A stretch of DNA of 64,000 bases from Cymbidium sinense (Eukaryota > Streptophyta > Magnoliopsida > Asparagales > Orchidaceae): contig CM038221.1 of the NCBI GenBank assembly GCA_021442155.1, forward strand, positions 25,883,906-25,947,905, written 5' to 3'. The first letter of the stretch is position 1. Each line of letters opens with the position of its first letter. The notes below the pieces were generated by a model. That model did not search any database. It was not told the DNA's origin and worked only from the letters and a program-made list of their open reading frames with translations. The translations under genes and the position numbers were made by a program. Positions 23,004 to 32,980 of the stretch are shown here, in pieces.

Positions 23004-24140
23004 GTGAAGCAAAGGGCACTTTCATATGCCCTCATGGGTGGTGTCTTATACTATCGATCCTTTGATCATATGTGGTTACACTATTTAGACAACCATGAAG
23101 CCCATAAGATCATGACCAAGATACACTCAGGATTATGCGGAGCTCATCAATCTAGTCCCAACATGAAAGAAAAATCAAGAGACTTGGGTACTATTGGTCA
23201 AGATAATCACAGATTGCATGGATGTAATAAGGTATTGTCACCAATGCTAAGTACATGGAGTGGATCTACATTAACCACCCAATATTCTTCATCCAATCTT
23301 TTCCTCATAGTCATTTGAGTTTTGGGCCACTAACATAGTGGGTCTGATTGATCCTCCTTCATCCAAGGGTCAATGGTACATACTTGTAGCTATGGACTAC
23401 TTTTCCAAGTGGGTGGCAGAGATTCTGCTCAGGGATGTCAAAGCTTAGCATGTGCTCCAGTTCTTTAGGAACCATATTGTTTATAGATTTGGGGTACCCC
23501 GCCAAATCATATCCAATAATGGTACTTCTTTCAAGAGCACCAAAATCAACAACTTCATCTAGAGACACAACATAAATTGGAGATACTCTACCATCTACTA
23601 CCCATGAGCAAACGGTATAACAGAAGCCTTCAACAAAACTCTTATTCAAATACTTAAGAAGATGCTTAATGATTAGAAGTCATAGTGACATGAGCAGTTA
23701 GTTGAAACTTTGGGGGCATACCACACTACTTATAGAACTCCAACTCAATCTACCCATTCTTCTTAGTGCATGGGTCAAGCTATTCTACCATTAGAAGTCC
23801 AACTCCTGTCACTAAGGATAGATCTGGGTAGCATAATTACAATCAACAGAGCCAAGCTATGGCTAGAAGAACTTGAAGGTTTGGAGGAGAGGTGTTTGTT
23901 AGCATGCCAAAACCTTGAGTCATACAAAGGGAAAGATGGTTCAAGCTCAAAACAAGTTGATCCATCCTACAATTTTTTAAGTAGGAGAGCTTATTTTAGT
24001 TATAAGGAGAATAATTATTACCATCGCAAGATGGGAGGCAAGTTTGAATCAACTTAGGAAGGCCATTTCACCATAGAAAAGGCCTACCAAAATGGATCTT
24101 ATCAACTCATCAACCATAAAAGAGAACGCCAATGTCATTA
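23004..24140 (+). pseudogene. Integrase, element A pol
   Basis: An open piece from 23004 gives the zinc-domain portion (LDNHEAHKIMTKIHSGLCGAHQ). The DDE core follows in other frames: VAMDYFSKWVAE near 23.39 kb (first Asp), IISNNGTSFKS near 23.51 kb (the family's second Asp is Asn here), and ANGITEAFNKTL near 23.61 kb (Glu). A C-terminal piece at 23770-24057 includes RAKLWLEELEGLEERCLLA. Homology ends at about 24140, directly against LTR sequence. Integrase would insert element DNA. Stops and the Asp to Asn change inactivate it. No chromodomain is evident. Confidence 0.8.
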
Positions 24141-24426
24141 TAAATTTTGTATGTCATTTGATATCATGCATTTATATTTTCAAATAAAAAATCAATTGAA
24201 TTTAATTATATGTAAGTAGTAAGTAGCATGTGTTGGATTAATCCTATTATATATGTGGCAATTATCACTAATAAATTTCAAAACTATTTTTAAAATTATA
24301 AATGAAGATTTGAATTGATGTTGGCTAGAATATTCTATATGATTTACATTTGTTTATAGCTTAAACATGCTAAAGTATTATTTTATTTTCATGATTCATG
24401 TGTATGTTTACATATGTTTGAATGTT

Positions 24427-24775
24427 AGTAAGTATATAGAACATCCAAAATATGAGGCTTTAAGCAGCCCCACATAACTCTTAGATTACCTCACTTCCCT
24501 GATTAACAATAGTACGTACTTACTGGATTACATTATTATGTGTACATATACTAGAATTTGGATAAAACTTTACTTTACATAAATAAATTAATTTATTAAC
24601 ATAAAATCTTTTGCATGGTTCTCATTCTCATAGTTGTGCATACATTCATATGTATTTAAGATAGCAAGTATATAGTCTGGACATCCCGAGAATATGAGGC
24701 TTTAAGTAGCCCCAAAGAGGTCTTAGATTACATCACATCGCTGGTTTAAACAAAGACAAATACTTGCTTAAATAT
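24427..24775 (+). repeat. Direct repeat pair inside the 3' LTR of element A
   Basis: Two copies of a block of about 105 bases begin AGTAAGTATATAGAACATCC (24427) and AGCAAGTATATAGTCTGGAC (24664). Both contain ATATGAGGCTTTAAG, AGCCCC and CTTAGATTAC, and start about 237 bases apart. The 5' LTR lacks both. Confidence 0.65.
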
Positions 24776-24781
24776 TCAATA

Positions 24782-24799
24782 TGTGTGTGTGTGTGTGTA
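24782..24799 (+). repeat. (TG)n microsatellite
   Basis: Eight to nine TG units in AT-rich LTR sequence. Confidence 0.9.
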
Positions 24800-25555
24800 T
24801 TTAACTAAATAATGAAAATTCCTCTTTTCTACAAAAGTATATGTATTCATAATCATTTATATGTATATGTATTCTAAGTTCAAAATCATGTGCATATTAT
24901 TGATGATGAAAAGGAATGGTACAACATTATCCATGTGATGGCAATTCAAGTTCTTTAATCTTAAGGTGTCTTTCATGTTGAATAGAATTATGTAAGATTA
25001 ACTCAAACATAGGATTATTAAAAATATTTAATAAACCATGCACCAAAAGAAACCAAAATTATAACAACATGTTTTAGAAAATAACATCAGATAGGGATGA
25101 AAGGGGTTAAGCCTCTATTCTTCTCTTTACAATACTTAGATACTAAGTGAATATCAAATCAAACAAAAAAATACTAATTAAAATTTGCAAATCCTCTTAA
25201 TAATTTAAAGTGAAACCATCATTCATGGTTAATTTAAATAATCCCAAACTTAGATAATTATAATTTCAAAGCCTAGCTAAAACATACCATACTAAGCCTA
25301 AGCACATATATTAGAATGTTAAGTCACCACTTCTAGCTCTAAGTTAGAACGGTGTATGTTATGATGTTGTGTTTATTTTGTGATGTAATATTTTAGACTG
25401 GGCGTTAAGATTGTTGTGCGTAGACTAGATGTTAGGTCGTTGTTAGCCTAATAATGTTTTCTACAAAAGATTATGCTAATGGGGCCACTAAAATAAATAT
25501 AAATTCTTTTGCTTGCAGGTTGCTTATTCCCCTAAACATAATCCATGTTAAGATA

Positions 25556-25563
25556 GGTGGGCT
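25556..25563 (+). repeat. Left target-site duplication of the hAT element
   Basis: GGTGGGCT, identical to 30767-30774. Confidence 0.93.
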
Positions 25564-25569
25564 TAGGGC

Positions 25570-25800
25570 TGCAACCGAGTTGAGTCGAGCTCAAGCCGTA
25601 TTGAGCTTGAGCTTGACTTTAACCATACACTGTGAGCTCGAGCTCGACTCGAGCACATAAACCAAGCTCGAAATCGGCTCGTGTACAAAAAAATTAAGTT
25701 CGAGCATGACTCAAATTACTGGGCTCATTTAGAAGCTCGAGCTTGGCTCGTTGAGTAGCTCGATTTTGGCTCGTTTATAGGCTCGTTTTGAAGATAATTT
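25570..25800. repeat. Left subterminal GAGCTCGAGC repeats of the hAT element
   Basis: About a dozen variants of GAGCTCGAGC / GCTCGAG / GGCTCG in 200 bases, on both strands. In the hAT family such clusters are bound by transposase. A similar cluster lies at 30630-30760. Confidence 0.8.
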
Positions 25801-27370
25801 CATTAAAAAAGAGCAGCAAAAAAATTTAAAGAGCAATTAAAAAATTTTAAAATATTTATTAAATTAATTTGAATCTTTTGAGATATTTTTTATTACAAAT
25901 ATATGAAATTCTAAATTTCAAAAAAAATGTAAACCACAAAAAATTAAATGAAGAAAAATGTATCTATTTTATTACAAATTAATGTTTTTTTATTACAAGA
26001 GGTTTTGTAAATTTTTTTTCTAATGAAAAAAAATTACAAAAAAATTATAAAAATATCGAAAGAAAAAATTAAATTCTCAAATAAGAGAGGTACATATAAG
26101 TTCAATTAAACATTCAATCTCTCATATTTTACAAAAAAAAAAGGAAAACATAGAATTAAATTAAAATCAACATATTGATCCATGCCACGATGTTAGAGTC
26201 TTTAATGGAGAAGTAGTCCAAAGCTCCTACTTGTCTTGAGCATCCAACCACCTAATCAAAAAATAAAGACTAAGAGAAAATAAAATTATAAGCATCTTAA
26301 AGCAGGCAATTACCAAATCATAAAAATATTCTACAACATACCAATGGAAGGAAGGGCATAATTAAGTAAGCATAAAGAATAAGAGAAAATAAAATGGATA
26401 AAGTTAAGAAAAAGGCTCGGTTATAAATTATAATCATCTTAAAGAGCAACATTATATGTAAGCATCCAAACTTCAGAAGAAGGGTTACAATTACATATAG
26501 TGCTACCATCTAAAAGAAGGTAGAGAGGGAAACATCATTGCCATCACAGCCAGCATACCTCGTGTAGCCCATCATCCAAGTCCATCATCTTGGCGCAAAA
26601 TCCTCTAAACAGCAAATACAGATACAGTAGACATTAGCCAGCCTCCATAAGGCCAAAATCGAGATAAAGAAGTCATTTAGAGTCTACTAATGCTTGCTCA
26701 ACAATTGCTTCAATTCCACCTACTCCAATAAAGCATATAATCAACCAACCATCAATATGAATTAAGAAAGCAACATAATTATAGGAAAAATATAGTAGGC
26801 GGCCGATCCACCATAAGGCAAAAATTAAGACAAAGAAGTCATTTAGAGTCCACTAATGCTTGCTCAACAAGTGCTTCAATTCCACCTACTCCAATAAAGC
26901 ATATAATCAATAAGGCAAAAGGCAAAGAAGACAACTAGAGGGCATTGATTCAAGCTCGAAAATTTTCAAAAGTAAATACCGGACACATCCAAGAGATGAG
27001 CAACTATGTTAAAGCAACTACTAACATCCAAGGAATATATGAACAATTACTGTAAAGTATCTACTTAGCTACCGGCACACATCCAATAGATGAACAACTA
27101 CAATAGCTACCAACATCCAAGGAATGTATGAGCAACTTTATAAATTTTGATTTCAAAATCAATAGCATCATAATATCATCATCAATTTCCCTAATATTTC
27201 CAAAAATTATCACTTTTGTATAGATTAGTATTTAGTACAATCATAATATTTTAAAATGTTTACTAAACAAGGAATTGCAAGTACAAAAATTATAAAGAGT
27301 TTAAATGTCAAATATAAACCACATAAAGTCTATTTAAAAAATATGTAAAGTCAGCACTTCATATTCATCC
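25800..27370. other. Non-coding left part of the hAT element
   Basis: AT-rich, with poly-A/T runs at 25.8-26.15 kb. A diverged direct duplication is visible: 26.63-26.75 kb and 26.79-26.93 kb share AAGTCATTTAGAGTC and CTTCAATTCCACCTACTCC. No coding frame is supported. Confidence 0.6.
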
Positions 27371-27379
27371 ACTTTTCCT

Positions 27380-29545
27380 TTAAGCAATCTGTAGAGGACC
27401 TAGGGGTATCTCAATCTCTTCATCTTCATCCTCTTTCTAATAAATATTCAATATAGTATAATATTAATATCATTAAAAAGATGATACTAAAAAAAAGTAT
27501 TTGGAAGGTAAATAAATACCTTAATTCTCCCTTTCAAGCCGTAATGAGAACAAATCCAATTAAACCCACATATGAGAGCTTGAACAGTTTCAACTCTAAG
27601 CTTTGAGCGATAAGTATCAACAACTCTCTCTCCTGTGCTAAAGGTAGACTTCAAGCTAATTGGAATAGATAAAATATCAATAGCCATTTTTGAGAGTATG
27701 CGATATTTAAGATGCATGTTTTTCCACCAAGCAATCACATCAAAACTACGACCTTCTAGAATTATCTCTAACCCATCTTCAAGGTAGTTATCCAAATCTG
27801 ACTTGGTGGGCCTTCTACTTGATTTTTCTGATAAATAAGCAGTAAAATCATATCAACCACTATATTTTCATGCAAGAGTATCCTGGGCTGACTGTCTACT
27901 GCTGCCTGTGCTACTTTCACCTCTAAATGTCCCACTACTTGTAGTACCAGTTTCTGCTTCAAGGTATCCAACATATTCTTCATACAATTAATATAGTAAA
28001 AATGCAGAACATATGCAATATTATGATTGCTTTCATCTCCTTCATAGATCATAGGGTAAGCAAACTCAATGATAACAAATTTCATTCGTGGGTCCATAAT
28101 TGCACCAAATGCCATCAGAAGGTTGCATTTTCCCCAATATTTTTCAAATTTTTCTTTCATTTTGTAGGTCATGTGCTTGATGAAGTCATCAGAAGATAGT
28201 GCACCATCATTCAAGACTTTTTTATAGTGCAAATTTGTGAGAGAGACAAATTAGATGTTGGGTATTGATTACGAAATGATAGTTGCCTCATTAAAAAAAA
28301 GAATATCACAAACCTTTTCTATTTTATTCCATTCATCTTCAGGGCAATAACAATATGTAATCTCCCTCTCCGTATGAAAAGAAAGCTTCTTTTAGTTGAA
28401 GTGCAACTACCAGCATATTGTATGTAGAATTCCAACGTGTTGGGCAATCCATGATAAACTTTCTTGTTGGTAGTTGTAACGTTGAACAACATCAGCAAAT
28501 TTCATTAGTCTACCTTCAGAAGCATTGATAAAATTAACTGTGTCATGAATTTTCTCAACAATAAATTCTATACATTTGACCCCATCTTTCACCATTAAAT
28601 TCAAAATATGTGCACAGCAACGTACATGGAATAGTCTTCTCCCAAAGAATAATTTTTTCCATATCCATAAACCATCTTTTAATAACTTGATAGCCCTATC
28701 ATTATTTGATGCATTATCAACTAATATGGTAAATATTTTATTTTCAAGACCCCACTCAATTAGGGCCTTATAGAATATGTCAACAATTTCGGAAGTCGTA
28801 TGTGGAGGTGATAAATGTAAAAAACTAAGAACACTTTTTAGCAATTTCCAGTTTGTGTCTACATAATGTGTAGTGACAACCATATAAGATATCCGTTGAT
28901 TCTTTGATTTCTAAATGTCAGTAGTAAAACTCACTCTATTTATACTACTCAATAAATGCTTTAATTTCCTTTTTTCCTTTTCATATACTAGCATCACATC
29001 ACCACAAGTAGTTGTTCTAGAGAATTTAGAGAAGTATGGTGACATGGACTTCAAAACAAGATTAAATCCAAATTCTTCCATAATCGAGAAGGGTTTTTCA
29101 TTAATCAGAAGTTAATCCCTCCTGACTTATTTCTAATGAACTGTCAAAATCTTTTGGCGGCTGTAAAATTTTTGCTTTTCAATGTCGCATTTACTGCACA
29201 TCGATCTAAATGCCTCTAAATTGTGTGGTTGCACCGGATACCTATAGCCGCCTTTTCTTGCAATGAATACATTCCCTTTTTTTTTTGGCCATCTGGAAGA
29301 ACAACTTCTTTAAACTCCTCCCAAACACGTGATGTTTTCTTTCTTTTTCTTAATTCAATTGGATTTTTAAGATCAGCTATATCATCACCCTTGTCAACCA
29401 AATCATTAATAAATTCATTCTCCCCCTCAATATTATTAACATCTACATTGCTAATGCATTCCTCAATATCAATTTGGACACCCACAACTGGGTTATCACT
29501 ACTTACATCCACTGACACATCCTCTCCAAGTGGTGGTGTTGCCAT
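27380..29545 (-). pseudogene. hAT transposase (zinc-finger BED, RICESLEEPER/DAYSLEEPER type)
   Basis: Minus-strand pieces give the family's domains in order. From 29545: an acidic N-terminus and KKTSRVWEEFKEVVLPDGQK, the start of the BED zinc finger. At 28883-28407: MVVTTHYVDTNWKL, LVDNASNND and FHVRCCAHILNLMVKDG, the RNase H-like core with its CxxH. At 28232-27768: the DUF4413-like segment. At 27795-27487: MAIDILSIP, STFSTGERVVDTYRSKL and VQALICGFNWI, the C-terminal dimerisation region. A GT-AG intron (about 27438-27519) joins a last exon, EDEDEEIEIPLGPLQIA, to the stop at 27380. Stops and shifts around 28.9-29.2 kb and 28.25-28.4 kb break the frame. The stretch that normally reads ...SES.FS is SLKSTFS, so a conserved Glu is missing. 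Non-autonomous now. Confidence 0.88.
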
Positions 29546-30630
29546 TTTTGAATCTAAAACAAAAAAATGATAAATTACAACTTAATGAATGAAGAAGATA
29601 ATTGATTTATAAAATATTAAGAAACTTAAAAATACATTGCTCACGATATTTGCACTTTGTAATAATAAAAAACTCAATACTCTGTCTTCTATCCAATAAT
29701 TCTGTAATTCACTGCAACATAGAAACCAATTACCAACACAGAAAATCATTTCATTGCCACCAGACATAGAGATTTATAAAGCATAATGAATTAACAAAAA
29801 GCATAATGAACTGCTCCATAACATAACATGTATTATAAAAAAGGCACCAAGTATGTCATAATGAATTTTAGGTGACTGAAGTCCATCATAAATCCTACCT
29901 AAAATAGTTGGAAGAACCGAGATAATGACCATAAATGATAAAACTACTTAATAAATATTTCTTACTACAAATCTGAAAGTTTACACATATTTACCATCAT
30001 CCAACAACCCAGTCGAATAGCAATTGAACCATAAACCATCAGAAAAACCATAAACAACAGAGGATAAGTTGCACATTGAACTGAAGTTACTAAACCCAAA
30101 ACAACTGAGGATAATCAACACAAGTTACCCAACCGAACATAGCCATTACTCATTAAACACATAATCCAAAAGAACATCACAAGTTGATTCACAACCGAAC
30201 ATCAAAACCAAAAACGAAAACCTAATTTGAATGGCTTCACACACCTAATCGAAAGCATCATAAAATCAAAATACCAGATGTGAGCATAAAGAAAATTAAC
30301 CTGACCAACCAAGATCAAGTCGATCTTACTATCGAGTGAGAAAAAATTTGAAGCCAGGAAGATTAGGGAACTCAAATCGAGAACCTGAGAAGCAGAGGTT
30401 GCAGAGCGGTAGGAGAGAAAGGAGAGAGTTGAGACTCGAGAGCGGGCCGAGCGGCGAAGGAGATTGAAGAGCAGCGAGAGACAAGAGGTGAGACTCGAGA
30501 AGCTTGTAGAATTAGAGTCGCACTGCACTTTCGGCGGCGGATATAAGTTAGGGTAGAATACTAGAATCAAACGCAGTCGCTCAAGTCGACTCGGTTAATA
30601 TTCTCATATCCCAGAGGCTCGACGAACACA
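29546..30630 (-). other. 5' leader/promoter side of the hAT transposase
   Basis: Upstream of the transposase start, this AT-rich stretch ends in a relatively GC-rich block at 30.3-30.6 kb, read on the minus strand as pyrimidine-rich (CTCTCGAGTCTC...). It probably contains the promoter and an untranslated exon with intron, as is common in this family; that is inferred. A 122-codon frame at 30202-30570 is serine/leucine-rich and not recognised. Confidence 0.4.
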
Positions 30631-30766
30631 TGAACCAGAACTTGAGCTCGAGCTCGAGTTTAATGTCGAGCCTACCTTTGAGCTCGAGCTCGAGCTCGAT
30701 ACTCAAAATGACGAAATGAGCGGTTCAAGTCAGTTCATGAGTAGGCTTGACTCGGTTGCACCCCTA

Positions 30767-30774
30767 GGTGGGCT
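30767..30774 (+). repeat. Right target-site duplication of the hAT element
   Basis: GGTGGGCT, identical to 25556-25563. Confidence 0.93.
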
Positions 30775-32168
30775 TAGTAACCTATGTGCAGGGTGTTAAG
30801 TCCAAATTATATAATATAACTACTTAGGTTTGTATGTATGATTTAGCTAATCTTTGTCTTGCAGGTGTAGTTAGATTTTAATTTCTAAATATGTAATTTT
30901 ATAATAGATATTAAGATTAGTGCTATGGAGTTTAGGATGAGTAGTAGCTAGAAGGCAAAGTCTTGGGAAGCCTTGTGAAGCCTTGAAGCAAATCAAATCA
31001 AAGAAGAAATGAAGAAAGGAGCAATGAGTGAAAACCCCCATAGCATCTATTCAATTTCAATTGTAATATTCTTTTATAATCCGAGTTGTAATATTCTTTT
31101 GTAGTGGAGAACACCTCCTCCTACTGATTTAGCCAATAATCCAATTTCATCATGCATTTAGGCATAATTATCCCAAATCTTTGTCCAAATGAATGTGTCA
31201 AAATTATATAATAATATGTAAAAATTTTGCATTTAGTCTAAATCATGTCTTCATACCAGTCATGATTTAGTTTCTTACGGAGTGAGTTTAGGACTCTAAT
31301 TTTCCTTCTTAACTAAATAATAGCCTAGTTATCTTTCAATTTTATGAGATCAACTTGCATGGTTTTGGATCATATGAGTTGTTAGTTGACTGCCATTCCA
31401 GGCGATTGTAAGTCCAAAAGAGTTGGACGAGTTTATCCTCTCCTGTGGAGGTAAACTATTATGTCCCCTTCCCACTTAGATTTAGGTCATGTTTTTAGCT
31501 TGTGCTAAAGATTCTTAGATTTAGATATGAGGTTGCCTGTTTCCTTTGGACTATGAGTATAAATTCTCGCCTCTTAGAATTTTCACAATCATGTGTTGAT
31601 GGATAATAAACCCGGCATTCTATAAGAATTCCAATTCAAATTAAAACAAACTTCCTCTTTCAAACATGTAAAGTCTCACCATAGGATAGATTGAAGTGCT
31701 CACTAGGCTTCCTAGTATCATGAGTGCTCCCTATTCATCTTCTTTTGAAATCCAAAATAAGTCATTCCAAATTGAACTTTTTCACTTGATTTTCCAAAAA
31801 TACTCAATTCATTGATAGTCTTGCCCTGAAATTTTTGGAGATATGATTGATAACTTTAATCGAGAGTTTCTTAGAAATCTAATTTCTTTGGATGTAATTA
31901 ACTATGGAAGCTTGCTTCCATTGGTTACTAAAGAACCCGTTATAAAATAAACCCTATTTTACTTTTACATGTAAAGTAGGAGAATGATCTCTAGTATATA
32001 TGAAGACCTATCACCTTAGGAGTCATTATTAGGTAATTAGATTCATTGTTGGGTAATGTTTCTATCTTAAGATAGTACATCATTTCTTAATATCGTACTT
32101 GATCACTTCAAATACTACATCCTAAGATCTGCGTGGTGTTCACACGACCTCCAAATTAAAACACCACA
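30775..32168 (+). repeat. 3' LTR of element A, part 2
   Basis: This continues the LTR exactly where the hAT element interrupted it and matches 13350-15182 (for example AGTCCAAATTATATAATATAA at 13376 and 30801). It is about 440 bases shorter, since the segment matching 13.66-14.09 kb is largely deleted after 31.10 kb. It ends ACCACA at 32168, as the 5' LTR does at 15182. The conserved stem CTATCTTAAGATAG is at 32062-32075. Confidence 0.85.
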
Positions 32169-32900
32169 ACCTTGAAGAGGTGAAGCCCTACTATTGAATT
32201 CCCCACTTGCCTTCATTCTAGTTACTCTAGAGACCGTGAACCACCGTGAGTTCATTGTAGTTCAGTCTAACTCGATGCTCTAATGATCGAATCAAGTGTT
32301 TCTCGATTTATTTTGGTTCTGCGGGGTGTAAGGAGGATGTAGGGAGAGTTAATTAAAGTGGAGGTGAAGTTTTTTGGAGTTGGGTATGTAGAAGCATTCA
32401 AGTTTAAGGGATCTTAGTCTTGCCGATGATGGGGAGCACGCAGCTAGAATCTCTTGGGACTAGCTTTGAGAGGCTTGTGAAGATGTGCCTTGAGTTTGGA
32501 GGGTTGGGAGGTGTATACCTCACTCCACATATGAACCACTCTTTTGGGTTGGTTCAAGCCATGGCAGTCAGCCATGCAATGGAGTGGTTAGAAATGTTAT
32601 AGGACTAATGATCTAGCCCTCCACTAATGGTTGGAGAAATTTGGTGGCCAATGGTGAGGTGGACAAGCCATGATGGCTAAACCAAAGTTTATCACCTTGT
32701 GTCCATTGCTTGTCATTGTTAAAGGCTAAGCAAATCAGCCTTTAGTCAATTGGTTTGAGCTCAATGAGTGCTGAGGGTGCTTCCTTGGCCAAAGTAGGGA
32801 GATTGGACCTTCTTATTTTAGGTATTTATCTTATATGGGGGGAGTTGTGAATAAGATAATGAGAAAGAGGATGAGTAGCTCCACTCTATTGAAAAGTTTT
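32169..32900 (-). repeat. Continuation of element C's LTR beyond the nested element A
   Basis: Read on the plus strand, CCCCACTTGCCTTCATTCTA (near 32.20 kb) resembles LTR B near 49.55 kb, and the block GGGAGGTGTATACCTCACTCC (near 32.51 kb) resembles LTR B at 49.81 kb and LTR A reversed at 10.41 kb. Orientation and position continue the LTR broken at 8490. Similarity is lost after about 32.9 kb, so the LTR's outer end is missing or too decayed to see. The 60-codon frame at 32420-32602 is not conserved. Confidence 0.6.
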
Positions 32901-32959
32901 TGTCACTTGCTTTTATTCTGATTAGCTATTTATTTTAATTTAATGCATGATTCTTTAAT

Positions 32960-32980
32960 GGGGGGGGGGGGGGGGGGGGG
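32960..32980 (+). repeat. Run of 21 G
   Basis: An uninterrupted poly-G in AT-rich DNA. Long G runs form quadruplexes and are also a common sequencing or assembly error. Confidence 0.9.

Larger units (their letters stand above)
24141..25563 (+). repeat. 3' LTR of element A, part 1 (5' end missing)
   Basis: From TAAATTTTGTATGTCATTTG onward this matches LTR A from 12353. The first 3.86 kb of the LTR is absent, so it begins mid-LTR right after integrase, with no visible polypurine tract. It contains about 500 bases (24.36-24.86 kb) that are replaced by unrelated shorter sequence in the 5' LTR. The hAT element interrupts it after 25563. Confidence 0.75.
25564..30766 (-). mobile_element. Complete hAT-superfamily DNA transposon (5.2 kb)
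   Basis: The element starts TAGGGCTGCAACCGAGT and ends ACTCGGTTGCACCCCTA, inverted repeats matching at 16 of 17 positions. It is flanked by perfect 8-bp direct repeats GGTGGGCT at 25556-25563 and 30767-30774, as hAT elements create. The empty site is preserved in the other LTR near 13342-13354 (AGATGGGCTTGGAAAC), and LTR sequence continues on both sides. Both ends hold many GAGCTCGAGC-type subterminal repeats. The minus strand between carries a broken transposase. A clean duplication and near-identical ends suggest a later insertion than element A. Confidence 0.93.

Noticed and set aside
29223..29570. 115-codon plus-strand frame in the hAT element
   Set aside because: It mirrors the minus-strand transposase N-terminus, which matches the family; the plus frame does not.
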